Shown one piece after another: positions 25,636 to 37,707 of a stretch of DNA of 64,000 nucleotides. The first letter of the stretch is position 1, and each line of letters begins with the position of its first letter. This DNA comes from Nissolia schottii (taxonomy: Eukaryota; Streptophyta; Magnoliopsida; Fabales; Fabaceae), in contig QANU01072020.1 in assembly GCA_003254905.1 (NCBI GenBank), forward strand, positions 53,283 through 117,282. Reading direction: 5' to 3'. The position numbers and the translations under genes are program-made. The notes below the pieces were generated by a model, which was not told where the DNA came from, searched no databases, and saw only the letters and a list, made by a program, of their open reading frames with translations.

Positions 25636-26635
25636 CAGTTGTAACAGCTTGTTGGTATCTGAGATGCCTGTTTTTGTAGACATTGTAAATTTTGATATTT
25701 TCTTAGACAAATCATTATTAGATCATGTTATTTCCATTTTGCAGGTTGATATCTTGATTGCTCTCATGATGTGCTTATTCATAATGGCAGCACTACTAAT
25801 GCCTCTTGTCCATGTCTTCCTGTTCTGATTATAGTAATTAACTTTAAAATGAGGGCTAATTCTTGTCTTCTTGATGGATTAATATGTTTGTGTTTATCGT
25901 GAGACTAATTTTGTGATTCACTTAGATCTTATAGAGATTAATTTTGTAACCCTTGTTCCCGTCCCGTTTAATAAGTGGGTGATGAGAAAACACATCCCAT
26001 TATTCGTGAGGGACAAAATAACCCCCCGTATCTACCTTGGGTATTATTTGTAGGTATCTACCGGCGCGGGTAAAATTACTAAGACGTACAAAAATATAAA
26101 CGCCTTGGGCCTTTGCTTTCTTAATTACTCGAGTCATTACCCATCTAAGAGATATGGAGCCAAAGCTCAACATTATAATGTCTGATCAAAGAGGCAACTA
26201 AACAAAATCAAAATCAAAATCATCAATCATAAAAATATAATACTACTCCTTAACGAAGCCCAACATCACAAACCAGAATCACAGCAAATTACTCAGCAAG
26301 AAAATATTAAATTAAGGATTAACAAAGTCAAGCTTGACCCATCGCTGGATCTTAGAACCTGCAAGACAATAGAAAATTATGAGAAATAAGGACATAATAA
26401 TACTTGTTTAGTTATAAATTATAATGCAGAACTGTGTCAGAGATTCGCTTTTCCTCAATGGCGCACAAATAACCCGTTCAAATTGTGTGGTTATAAGCCA
26501 CCCTTCAGTTTCAATCACTATCAACAGTAACATCCTTGTCAACAGTTGCATCCTTATCTTTTACTTGTTTTTTCTTCTTTGCTTCCTCCTTCCCTTTTGA
26601 GTTGCACTTTCCATATTCCCCAGCTTGCATTATAG
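25636..26635. other. Intergenic: IRX10L 3' UTR and transaldolase leader
   Basis: One kilobase without a recognised gene. The first part is the 3' UTR of IRX10L. The last 100 bp before the transaldolase ATG is pyrimidine-rich and ends in an acceptor-like TTATAG, so an upstream leader exon for transaldolase is possible. Confidence 0.4.
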
Positions 26636-26637
26636 GA

Positions 26638-28746
26638 ATGGATAATAATAGTAATGGTTATGGATCAAGGAGGAACAGAACAATTCTTCATGATCTCTAT
26701 GAGAAGCAAGGACAGAGCCCTTACTATGACAATCTCTGTCGCCCTATTTCTGATATGCTAACTCCATTGATTGCAGCAGGAATCAGAGGTGTCACCAGCA
26801 ACCCTGCGGTATTTCTCATTTATCTTTCATCTTATTAATTCATCTACCTTGTTAACATTAATTCCCATGCATTGTTCTAATTACTATGCAGATTTTTGAA
26901 AGAGCTATAACATCCTCAAATGCTTACAACCCACAGTTGCGGTAGGTAACTCTTTCATTTTTTGTCCTTAGAAAGATTAACATTAGACAACTTTGTAGGA
27001 TATATGTTGGAGCCAAAAGTTATAGCTATTGACAAGGGTGTAACTTTATTTCCTTATAGTTTCTCAAAACCGTGTTTAGCGCACCCATTACAAATGCCAT
27101 GGACTGGGATGTTAGGCTTATCGAATCCTTAGGGTGATGTTGACAAAATTAAACCAACAATATCTCAATTAGCAAAGTTAACAAGTTTAATTTACTGATA
27201 TATCCAGAATATGCAACTAATTGTGACATTTATAATATAAAGTATTATTCATTATTTGATTTGATTTTATTTGATTTGTGGTGGTGGTGAATCAGGGAGT
27301 TGGTAGAGTCAGGGAAAGACTCAGAAGATGCCTACTGGGAATTGGTTGTGAAGGACATAAAAGACACATGCAAACTCTTGGAGCCAATCTACAATGAAAG
27401 TGATGGGGTAGATGGCTATGTTTCTGTAGCAATTTCTCCCAAACTTGCAAATGATACCAAAGAGACAACTGAGACAGCAAAATGGCTTCATAAAAAAGTT
27501 GGATGTCCAAATGTTTATATAAAAATACCAGCAACCAAAGAATCCATCCCTTCAGTAAAAGATGTCATTTCTCAGGGGATAAGTGCAAATGTCACTGTAA
27601 GTTGTTTTATGCATTGTGAATTGTCATGCCACTAATTATAAATTTGATCCTTGCAGGCTGAAGCAGCAATGTGCTCATTGGTTTTGTTGTGTATGTGAAA
27701 CAGCTTATATTCAGTCTCTCTCAGTATGAAGCAGTAATTGATGCTTACTTGGATGGCCTTGAAGCTTATGGGATGAGTGATTTCTCTAAGGTTTCAAGTG
27801 CTGCAGCTTTCTACATCAGTAGAGTGGACATAGCAGTTGACAAGAAACTTGAGCAAATTGGTACTGCTGAGGCTCTTGATCTTAGAGGAAAGGTGTGAAC
27901 CGATTTTTTCTTCACTTTGGTTATGTAGAAAGCAATTAGCTGCAAAATAATGTTACTTTTGCTTTAACTTTTAATAATCCTTTTAGGCTGCAGTTGCTCA
28001 AGCAGTCTTAGCTTACCAGCTTTACCAGAGAAAGTTTTCCGGTCAGCGGTGGGAGCGCCTCGAGAAGAGAGGCGCCAAGAAGCAGAGGTTGATGTGGGCC
28101 TCAACAACTGTGAAAAATCCAGCTAACCCTGACACTTCATATGTCGATTCTCTTATTGGACCGGATACGGTAAGCTATATATTAATTGGCCTTTTTGTTT
28201 TCGGCTTTGGGTTTACAGAGATCCCTCAATGTGGGCAATCCTGTTTGAGGTACAGTCTAACACTAAATATTGACACCTCTCCTAGTTGGGAATCAAACTG
28301 TGGTTCACCACAATGTGGAGGACTAGTCCCTTAGACCCAATAGCCTTGATTGGTGTGTGTAAGGGTGAGATTTACAAAGGAAATAGATGCAAAGCTCATA
28401 ACCATCAAATACAGATTAATGTTGATAAGTGAAAGGTAAAAGGTGATCATTTCATTCATTAGGTTACTGAAACAAGCCTTGCCATTCTTTGGTGCCTCTA
28501 CAGATTTCAACCTTACCAGAGCAAGCACTTCAAGCATTCATGGACCATGGTTCTCTTTCAAGAACCATTGACTCAAATGTGTCAGAGGTCCAAGGCATTT
28601 ACAATGCGATCGAGAAGTTGGGAATTGATTGGAACTCTGTTGGATCACAATTGGAACATGAGGTGCTGGATTCTTTCACAAAATGCTTTGACAAGGTGCT
28701 TGACTGCCTTCAAATGAAGGCTAAGAGTAGAGAGATCAGCTTATAA
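26638..28746 (+). CDS. Transaldolase
   Basis: Pentose-phosphate pathway enzyme moving a dihydroxyacetone unit from sedoheptulose-7-phosphate to glyceraldehyde-3-phosphate. Exons are 26638-26808, 26892-26941, 27296-27596, 27704-27892, 27987-28169 and 28504-28746, giving 378 residues in frame. The family signature GVTSNPAIF spans the first splice junction. The Schiff-base lysine should be Lys150 in NVYIKIPATKE. Also conserved are SANVTLIFSLSQYEAV, ISRVDIAVDK, GKAAVAQAVLAYQLYQ, KKQRLMWASTTVKNP and YVDSLIGPDT. The ATG at 26638 is the first in its frame. No plastid transit peptide precedes it, so the product is cytosolic as modelled, unless an upstream exon splices to the AG at 26634-26635. Acceptor 27703 was chosen over the earlier AG at 27656 because only it restores the conserved LIFSL. 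Confidence 0.93.
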
Positions 28747-30110
28747 GCCCTTCTAACTTTGTTACTTTAATGTTAATCAATACAACGCTTCCTTTTTTTT
28801 TCTTTTTTACATTGGAGAAACTTGAACTTGAAACCTCTAAAAAGAGGGAGGCAATCTCAACTTAGTTAAAGCTCGTGTTAATTAGGACAATCCTAAGCCA
28901 AAAAGATTTAGCTCTTTTCTGTAAGGGCCTACTAGTGTGTAACTTAAATTGTATGACCTGAAAATAATTTCTTACTTCTGTTCTTTTGCCTATCCTAAAC
29001 GGTGATGGAGAATATGACCACTATGATCTCTATCAAATCTGGAAAGTTTTAAGTCACAAATCATATGCCAAGAATGTTCATGCATATAAGATTATTGATT
29101 GTGAATAGTAAATCTATCCAAGTTTACGTGCAATTAATCATTAACTAGATCTTAAGTCATTCAGGTCAAAAAAGCATTGTTGCTTGACCACAATGAAATA
29201 ATTATGCTGGACCTCATTTGGTTACATACTATGAATCGTGAAAACGTCATAAAAATTTTACATACAATAAAGGTATATATATTTATGAATGTATTTAAAA
29301 AGTGAAAGATAATTATCTTAGACTTAAACGAGCATGCAATTTTTATGAGGCCAACAAGCTATTGTTTTGGGCTATCTTGTCAGAATGCTGAAATAGGGCA
29401 AGTTTACCTAAACCTTTAAAGTTGTTAATAATTTGTCAAGCAACATAACAAGATAGCAAGTTGACACAGCAAAGATGTTCACAATATGTTGCGTCTTGGA
29501 TAGTACTTGTAAGGTCACTCTTACCCTTTTAACTATATGTTGTTACGTCATTTGAGTTGTGATAGTTCAACACTTTTAACACGTGAGTACAATATTATTT
29601 ATAAGGCTGAGATAATTTTTGGACCGGACTTCTACATATTAAGTCATTCTCGCTGAGCTTGTCTATGTATTAAGCTAATTTTACATCTCTAAACCAATCA
29701 ATCATTCGGGCTTTAGGTTTCTCGAGTTTACCCAATAACAAATGCTATATATCATTTTACACTAAATATTCATACAAATATTGCACAAATATATTGTCAC
29801 ATAGTAAATGAAATAGCACCAAAATAAAAACTTAGTAAATGAAATAAATATTGGTAATCTTTAAGTAGCTTATTAAGGCAAGGACAGTGTCCATTTGTCC
29901 TCATAGCAAGAGAGAGGAGGGGCTTGTGTTGAGTGTGTGTGGTGGGAAGTAAAAGTGGCAAGCTTTCCACGTAGGCTAAATCACATTCATTCACCCAACC
30001 CTTGTTGTTTCCACGCATAGCACAGCCATTCTCTACTCTTCTCTTATCTTCTCTTCTCTCTCTCTCTCTTAGAATTGTGATACAGAGTAAGAGGAAGAAC
30101 CAAGAAAGAA
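28747..30110. other. Intergenic spacer with one SINE-like remnant
   Basis: No gene. About 28790-28885 reads on the minus strand as a B-box-like AGGTTTCAAGTTCAAG with a downstream A-rich tail and may be an old SINE. The final 100 bp has a CT tract typical of a plant 5' UTR (30055-30070). Confidence 0.35.
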
Positions 30111-31383
30111 ATGGCGTTGCAAGTGCAGGCAGCAGCCACAGCTATTAACACACCCAGGTCTCCTCCTTCTTCTTTATTAGGTCCTGCTGGCAATGTTGGC
30201 CTGAGAAGACCCTTCAACCCTTTTGCTCTCAAGTCTTCTTCTTCGTTCTTCTCTGGCTCACTCAACCTCTTGCTTCATCCAAATCAACGCCACCTTGCCT
30301 TAGCAGCTTCAAGGATTTCCATGCGCGTGGCTTCCAAACAAGCCTATATCTGCCGCGATTGCGGGTTAGTTTGCCCCTTTCATTTTCACCAGTTGAATGT
30401 TGTCACCAATGGATTTGTGGTTTGAGTAAAAAGCAATTGTATGCATGCTTGTGTTAATGATTGAATTGAATTGATACATGCAGGTATATTTACAACGATA
30501 GGACTCCCTTTGAGAAGTTGCCAGATAACTTTTTCTGCCCTGGTAATTATTGATTTCTCCTGTCTTTTCTTTTATTTTCTATCTTCTCTCAAAATGGGAA
30601 AAAAAAAAACCATTTTTGCTTCAATCTCTATAGAAATGATGGAATTGTTCTTAGCTGTCTATCAAACCTCAAAAGCATAACTTCTAATTCACTTAGATAC
30701 ATGGAAAGTTAAAGCTTTACAAATTCTTGAAGAAAAAAGGGGGGGGGGGATGTGGTACCATATCCACATCATGTGTGGATTTGTGCATTTCAATCATGTT
30801 TGGCTATTGTCTAGCCTAACTGAAGTGTATCTATCAGGCTCTTGTCCAAGTGGGGGTTCATGATTGTTCTCGTAATTGAGATATTCTTTGTGTGGTCAAA
30901 AAGCATATCCAATATTACGCTTAATAACCACTCAAGAATTTCTCTTTCTAATCATATTGATTAGAAGGGGAAATGCTGTTATATGGAATGGTTAGGCACC
31001 TCTTATTAGAAGCAAAAGAAGGAAATGTCATTGAAAGAAGTATGTATTCTGCATTATCATTGCCATAAATAATAAATGAAACCAACGGTGTTTTCCAGTT
31101 TGCGGTGCTCCAAAACGAAGATTCAAGCCCTATGCACCAGCTGTCTCAAAGAATGCAAATTCTACGGATGTTAGGAAGGCACGAAAGGCCGAACTCAAGA
31201 GGGATGAAGCCATTGGGTGAGCCATTAATTAATCTTCGTCTGTTTCTATGTCTTTCCAACAGCATCTTTTTGGTATTAACAATATGTAAATGAATTCTGC
31301 ACAGGAATGCACTTCCTATTGCAATTGTCGTGGGAATTGCAGCGCTTGCTGCATTATACTTCTATCTCAACAACACCTACTAG
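30111..31383 (+). CDS. Rubredoxin-like protein, plastid-targeted, C-terminal membrane anchor
   Basis: Iron-binding electron-transfer domain on a membrane anchor, expected in plastids. Exons are 30111-30364, 30484-30542, 31099-31216 and 31305-31383; 169 residues. The first 70 or so residues, rich in Ser, Pro and Ala with few acids, look like a chloroplast transit peptide. The rubredoxin fold has CRDCGYIYN (Cys81, Cys84) and FFCPVCGAPKRRF (Cys103, Cys106), the four iron ligands. A short charged linker (KARKAELKRDE) leads to one transmembrane helix near the end (about 147-163) followed by YFYLNNTY. From memory it resembles Arabidopsis At5g51010. Relatives RBD1 and ENH1 act in photosystem II assembly or redox homeostasis, but a role for this one is inference. 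Confidence 0.93.
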
Positions 31384-32035
31384 GCTGCAAATTTCAGTTG
31401 CAGTGCCTTTTATGTCTGAAACTTGAAGCTTAATTCATTCCTGTTCTTTTGTTCCTTGTGTAGTTATGTTCAATTTCCAACAGCTAAGAACTCAGTATGG
31501 CCATAAAATAAATGGTACAACTATTTTGATAGAGAAACATTGGTCATGTAATATATAGACCCTGGCTGATATGAAAGGCATTCACTCCAGATGAAAACAT
31601 ATATAACTCAAACTGGAAGTTGGTATTCACATCATTTCTAGTTTGATGTTGGCTCTGTTTGCAAGCAACTATTGTGTTTAAGCATTCCATCAAACTAGTC
31701 AAACCTCCAAACAAGCAAACCTGAAGTGAATCTTCTATCAATGCAACATTTTCCTATTTAAGCAGAAGCCAAGCAAGAACTTGCATTAGACACATTACAG
31801 TTCATCATTTCTAAATGAGCTGAACTGACACATTAATTTCATTTATCTGCTTGGAATGGATCAATAGCATTGATGCTCATAAAGGATCAAACTTATACTG
31901 AAGCCATCCATCAAGACTCATGGTTCATGTAGATGCATTTGGCAAGACTTCACAATTATCATGCATCCCAAGTCCCATATAGGCAAGTGGCATAGATTAT
32001 TGTACATGGAGTGCACATGACATGACATCTCAAAA
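31384..32035. other. Convergent 3' UTR region
   Basis: Spacer between the rubredoxin-like gene (+) and copy A of the At4g14100-like array (-). The part from about 31790 is the 3' flank of copy A and is duplicated downstream of copies B (35330-35571) and C (38600-38848). Confidence 0.6.
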
Positions 32036-32578
32036 TTACTTAGCATCTGCAGCATGGGGTATCCCTCTCATTAAAGTCCCAGGAGAACCACTAGGAACAG
32101 CTGGTTCTAATAGGGGGTTGCTCCTGTGCTTCTCATAAACAGCCTCACCAAAACAGTACACAGGAGCCTGCCAATTTGCATCCTCAAGCACAGCACCGAC
32201 CTCAAATGTCGTCACATGAGTAACCATTCCTGCACCCAGCATTCAAAGGAAAAAAGCAAAGCTTTTTCTTCATTAAATCCTTAAAAAGATTTAATTTTTA
32301 TTTAGGATTTAATTTTGATGCTCTATCTAACTACCTTTACACAAATATCTAATCAAACATCTAACCATGTATTATCATATCAGAAAAAGTGTGTTTGAAT
32401 ATGAGTTTCACACGCTATTAAAAATAAGTAAACCTTTAAACTTGTTATAATAATTGGTCACGCTCATTTGTAAGTTATTGGAAACGGTCTTATTAGTCCC
32501 TAAAGCTGTTAAAAACTAGTAACGTTGCTGGGAGGAATTAATTTAACCAATGTAGATTGGTTTTTGGTAACCTCAGGA

Positions 32579-33748
32579 ACTAATACGTCTTTTTTATAAT
32601 TTGAGAACAGATTTGATCAATCCTAACAATTACAATAACAAATTTGAAGGTTTACTATTTCGTAAACATACCGACTACCTCAAAAATCTCCCATGTGATC
32701 GGATAAAGTTTTTACTTTTCACTGTGTCCAGCATCAAATTTTTGGGTTTGCTGCATTGATGGTTAAAGATGACAAAATGGTTTGAAGTTTTTAACATATT
32801 TAATGTCATTGGAAACATAAATTTTACCCTTTTTTTACAATACAATGTTCCTATATTTGCTTTCTAAACAACTAGATTCTAACCCGCGCGATGCGCGGAG
32901 TGATTTTAATATCTATAATATAGCAAAAAAAAGAGTATCTTTATTAAATTTAAGTTAATTTGTGACTAACAAACAATTAAATGAGATATCCATGAAGTAG
33001 ATACATATATCCTAATGATAGTTGTACATCATAGTTAATATTATATTGTTCCAACTTAGATACAATGAAAGTTTGACAACACTCTGAGAACAACATAGAT
33101 AATCATAGTTCATTACATAAAGTTAAATACTAAACGAAGTATGTCGATGTTTAAGTCGTGGTTGTTTCTAGCATTGGAATGACTTTGATCTAGACCTGTA
33201 AATCAAATAACACAGTGAAATTCTTTATATCTGGACCAAAAGGCTTAACTACACAATGTTCAAATGAAACGTTGTCAATTCATATGTAAGTTGTTCGGAG
33301 TTTAATATACATAATATATCCGACCTTTGATTTCATTTGATCGTCTAGTAGGTTGGTCAATGGAGTTTGTCATTGTTTTGATCAACTACTGGGGGATTAA
33401 TCACGACTGGTTTATTGAATCACTAATGACTAAAGTTAATAGTAAACTCAGAAACTAATACGTCTTTTTTATAATTTGAGCACAGACTTGATCAATCCTA
33501 ACAATTACAATAACAAATTTAAAGGTTTATTCTTTTGTAAACACACCGACTACCTCAAAAATCTCCCATGTGATGATAAAGATTTTACTTTTCACTGTAT
33601 CCAGCATCAAATTTTTGGGTTTGCTACATTGGTGGTTAAGGATGACAAAATGGTTTTTAAGTTTTTAAAATATTTAATGTCATTGAAAACACATAAATTT
33701 TACCTTTTTTTTACAACACAAAGTTACTATGTTTGCTTTCTAAACAAT
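32579..33748. repeat. 290-bp direct repeat pair in the copy A intron
   Basis: About 32579-32870 and 33453-33748 are direct copies (start GAACTAATACGTC or AAACTAATACGTC, end TTTGCTTTCTAAACAA). They differ by scattered substitutions and small indels, so the duplication is not recent. The segment is related to the intron just downstream of exon 1 in copy B. Confidence 0.85.
32872..32898 (-). mobile_element. Helitron 3' terminus
   Basis: On the minus strand the sequence is a GC hairpin CCGCGC-ATC-GCGCGG (32884-32898), a short AT spacer, and terminal CTAG (32872-32875) followed by T, the Helitron 3' signature. The second copy of the surrounding repeat has uninterrupted AAACAATGTC at the same place, showing an empty site and insertion between A and T as Helitrons do. 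The 5' end, which should lie to the right, was not found. Confidence 0.7.
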
Positions 33749-34342
33749 GTCTTGATGTCTAAAGGGCTACTTTAACAAAATTCTTATTTTTAGAGCACTT
33801 ATTAAGGGAATCAAAACAAAATATTTTTTGAAGTTAAATTTGATCAAGAAAACAATTGCTATTAATGAGAAGAATCAAGAATGATGGGTGGGAGAGCAGT
33901 AACAAACCATCGAAAAAAGATCCACTTAACAGGCCTCTTGGTGAGGACATCCTCGTAGTGGATGATGAAATCAACCTTTTCCCACACATTGCAGAGGAAA
34001 TTATCAACATTCTGCTGACCCACATAGTTGGCGCCATCCCAACCTCGAAATGCTTAACCTCGCAAGTCTTGTCGAAGGGTTGGAGGGAATAGTAGAAGGA
34101 GGTGCCGTTGTTCCATTCGAGGTCGTACAAGAGGACGCCAAGCTGGTACTGGATGATGTTGAAGTTGCGGCCGTTGGGCCAGCCGTACCACAAATCCCTC
34201 TTTTTATGGGCTGCACTGAGTGCAACTGTTGGGACCACGTGGCGGGTACTGGCTCCCCTGCATTCATCCGGGAGAGTTGAAGAAGAAGAAGAACAAGGAG
34301 CAACACCATCAAGCAAATGGGTTCCGTCATGGCAGAAGCCAT

Positions 34343-35571
34343 TGATAATTTCCTCCGAGCCCGACATGTTACGCGAGGTCCAAAAAGACCCTTTCAGTCC
34401 ACGCCTCCACATATAATGATACCTCACCACATTTCTTTTTTTGTAATGGAAGTGGAAGTTTATCTCATCCGTGAATCTCATTTTTTTGAGTTAATTAATG
34501 ATATAAGATTATTATACAATAATAAATTCATTTTACTTGAAGTGATTTACTCCCACTTTATAATGTTATTGTGGTTGAGTTCACAATCTAATAATTGTTT
34601 ATTAATTCTCAATTATTTGACTTTTATTAAATCAAGTCACTCTATTCTTTGAATGTGTGACAAGTTTAATGAGAAAATAAAATATTATCTCTCAATAACT
34701 CCTTCAAGGAGAGAAACAAAAAATTGGAGAGTTTGAGTTCCGTCAAAATTACATCTAAACACATTTTTAATGATATAAGCCCTTCCTTACCGCTCCCTCC
34801 TTAACTAATCTCCCAAACATAATAGCCTAAGCCCCCGAGTCATTAACAGTTAAATCGCTGAGATCATGTACTGGCTTCACCTTGGTCCAGTTGAGCAACC
34901 CTTGTTTTGTTTGTGTTAACATCGCAACTTATTTGTCTATTATTAGTACTCAATAGGCAATAGATCGAACCAATTAGTAGCAGCAACGTCCAAGAGAGGA
35001 ATTTTTGAATTAAAAAAAAAAGGACGTTGTTAGCAAAACTGTAAAAGGCAAGAAGAATCCAGAACCATAATCAAGCATTTAAGAGACCTAAGACAAATGG
35101 AAAATTAAGGTTCACAAAAAGTCACAAAATCTTGTTAGTTTTCATCCCTTATGCTGATCTCCAATAGCTAGTGCCTATAGTACAAACCTTTTATGTTGCA
35201 GTTACCTAGCCCTTATTTATAGAAATAAAAATGGCAAACGCAATTTTATTCATTGTTACACATGACAAGATACTTCTATAGCAGATTCACAAGCATTTTA
35301 CTCAAGTCAATGTCTATTGCAGTTCGTTACCTCTTACATGAGTTGGGCTGACACATGGATTTCGTTTATCTGCTTGGAATGGATCAACCACATTCATGCT
35401 CATAAAGGATAGATAAACTCAGAACCATCGACAAGACTCTAATGGAAAAGTTACATGTGAAATATCCTTGGCAAGAACTTCCCAGTTATTATGCATCCCA
35501 AGTCCCAAATGAAATAAGCAAATGACATAAGACTATTGTACATGGAGTGCACATGACATGACATCTCAATA
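34343..35571. other. Spacer between copies A and B
   Basis: Duplicated flank of the array. 34860-34995 resembles 38215-38335 upstream of copy B, and 35180-35275 resembles 40643-40735 upstream of copy C. No gene. Confidence 0.6.
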
Positions 35572-37707
35572 TTACTTGGCCTCTGCAGTATGGGGTATCC
35601 CTCTCATTAAAGTCCAAGGAGAACCACCATGAGCAGCTGGTTCTAATAGGGAGCTACTCCTGTTCTTCTCAGAAACAGCCTCACCAAAACAGTACACAGG
35701 AGCCTGCCACTCTGCATCCTCAAGCACAGCACCTACCTCAAATGTCATCACATGAGTAACCATTCCTGCATTCACCAAGTCAGATCCATCATTACAGTTA
35801 ATGACAACACCATTGATTTAATGAACAAATAATGAGGAATATATAAATTATAAGATTTTGCCAGTGTGCCAAAAGCACTCAATAAAACTATTCAAAGTAG
35901 AAAACTCAAAGGAAAAGCAAAGCATTTACTTCATTAAATCCTTAAAAAGATTTAATTTTTATTTGGGATTTATTTTTAATGTCCCGGCTGTCTAACAATA
36001 TTTGACACAAATATCTAATCATTTATTATGGGTTGAAAATAAATAGTCTAAACTGTGTATTAAACTTAGTCTTTAGTTTGGTGAAAAGTCAAGTCTCATG
36101 TTGCTTAGAGTAAGTTAAAAGAAATCCTTATAAGGAGACATGGTTCTCCATTTAATATTTATGGTATTGGGCTAGTAATATACACTTAGACTTGATTTAC
36201 TTGCACATGTAAATCCAATGGACCTTTTCACTTATTTTATTTTTTGGCCCAAATATTTTGCACATAGCCCGGGAGACTTCTTGTGACTTGTGCCACTTGC
36301 CTGTGTGACAATTGGACCACTTGTTTATGTAACAGTTGCATCGTTTGGACTTCAGTGATCGTTGGCTCAGCATTTTTTTAAGTAACCTTGGCCTATTTAT
36401 TTTGCAATCGATTGAGACCACACACACTCAACTAAGATCTGTCTCTTCTCTTCCTCTTTCTACTCGACATGTTGCTCCTTGTTATCAGTGTTCATCTTCT
36501 TCCCTTGCCTCTGCAAATTGCAAGTTGCCGTGGTCACCCCCCATCGCCTCCACTTCTCATCCAAGACTTGGAACGAGACTTCGCTGCTCATTGTTGCCAT
36601 GAATTGTGTGTAGACGAGTTCTTAGGAGACTCACATCTTATTTTAAAGGGAATCTCATCAAGGCCTTTTCACCTAACAATTGCATTATTGTTATGCTTAG
36701 GGTTTCTATTTTTGTCTCCTTAAATTTCTTGTTCTAATTTTAGTTCTTCAATGATTTGTAAAATAATTAAACTCCAACTATATTTTGACAACACTATCAT
36801 ATCAACAAAAGTATTTGTTTGAATTTGAGTTTCACCCACACAAAAAATGAATAAAGCTTCAAATTCATCCACAAAATTGTCAAAATTAGTCAAATTCATA
36901 GCTGAAGTTACTAAAAAGTTAGTCTCAGCTTTAGATAACTAACTAACTAACTTATATGACACTGTTTCCATAACTTAACCTATTCCAACCACCTCGGGGG
37001 CTTAATAGGCTAGAAAAACACAATTAGCTCAAAAATCTCCCACGAGATAGGATAAAGCCTTTTTACTTTTCATTATTTATCCAGTATCGAAACACACAAC
37101 TCATCAGTTGAAGACAAATATAAACAAAATCATTTTCATTTATTAACCAGAAGAAAGCAATTGATATTGAAGAGAAGAATGATGGGTGGCAGAGTAACAA
37201 ACCATCGTAAAAGATCCACTTGACAGGCCTCTTGGTGAGGACATCCTCGTAGTAGGTGATGAAGTCAACCTTTTCCCACACATTGCAGAGGAAATTATCA
37301 ACATTCTGCTGACCCAGATAGTTGGCGCCGTGGAGCCAATGGGGTCGGAGAATCCCAACCTCGAAATGCTTAACCTCGCAAGTCTTGTCAAAAGGTTGGA
37401 GGGAATAGTAGAAGGAGGTGCCGTTGTTCCATTCGAGGTCGTACAAGAGGACACCAAGCTGGTACTGGATGATGTTGAAGTTGCGGCCGTTGGGCCAGTC
37501 GTACCATAAATCCGTCTTCCGAAGGGATCCGCTCCTGTTCATGAACAGCACTGAGTGGAACTGTTCGGGCCACGCGGCGGGTACAGCCTCTGGCTCCCCT
37601 GTGGACGTTGACCCCATTAATGGAGAGAGTTGAACAAGAAGAAGGAGGGGCAACACCAACCACAGACCAATGGCTTCTGTTGTTGTTGTTGTTGCACAAG
37701 AAGCCAT
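35572..37707 (-). CDS. At4g14100-like secreted protein, copy B
   Basis: Function unknown; the plant family is often labelled as a putative glycosyl-group transferase on weak grounds. Exons are 37203-37707 and 35572-35765, 232 residues. It has an N-terminal signal peptide ([14 protein letters not shown]) and then the conserved block [79 protein letters not shown] and [11 protein letters not shown]. The second exon gives the [21 protein letters not shown]-type motif (here [14 protein letters not shown]). There are potential N-glycosylation sites (NRS, NGT). The intron is 1.44 kb against 0.65 kb in copy C because of an insertion at about 36029-36795. Confidence 0.9.
36029..36795. mobile_element. 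Insertion of about 0.77 kb in the copy B intron, unclassified
   Basis: Aligning the introns of copies A, B and C, B departs after TTTATTAT and rejoins at CATATCAACAAAAG. The ends show weak inverted similarity (TGGGTTGAAAATAAATAG against TGTTGTCAAAATATAG reversed), and a convincing target duplication is not seen. It could be a solo LTR (TG...CA) or a terminal-inverted-repeat element. It has no coding capacity that I recognise. Confidence 0.5.

Larger units (their letters stand above)
32036..34342 (-). pseudogene. At4g14100-like gene, copy A, broken
   Basis: First of three tandem copies. The second exon (32036-32229) is intact and ends GIPHAADAK. The first (33908-34342) starts MASAMTEPICL with a hydrophobic signal peptide but has lost about 19 bp where the other copies encode INRSGSL, and about 22 bp where they encode LRPHWL or LRPDWL. 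It also has an extra A near 33910. Each change shifts the frame, so no continuous protein can be read, although sequence identity to copies B and C continues on both sides. The 1.68-kb intron holds a 290-bp direct duplication and a Helitron terminus. Confidence 0.85.

Noticed and set aside
27657-27703. Acceptor at 27656 in transaldolase
   Set aside because: Using it breaks the conserved NVT-LIFSL junction and brings a stop or non-homologous residues; acceptor 27703 is exact.
33834-34481. 215-codon minus frame as an intact At4g14100-like protein
   Set aside because: It is a chance join of different frames around deletions; motifs are lost at both deletion points, so copy A is called a pseudogene.
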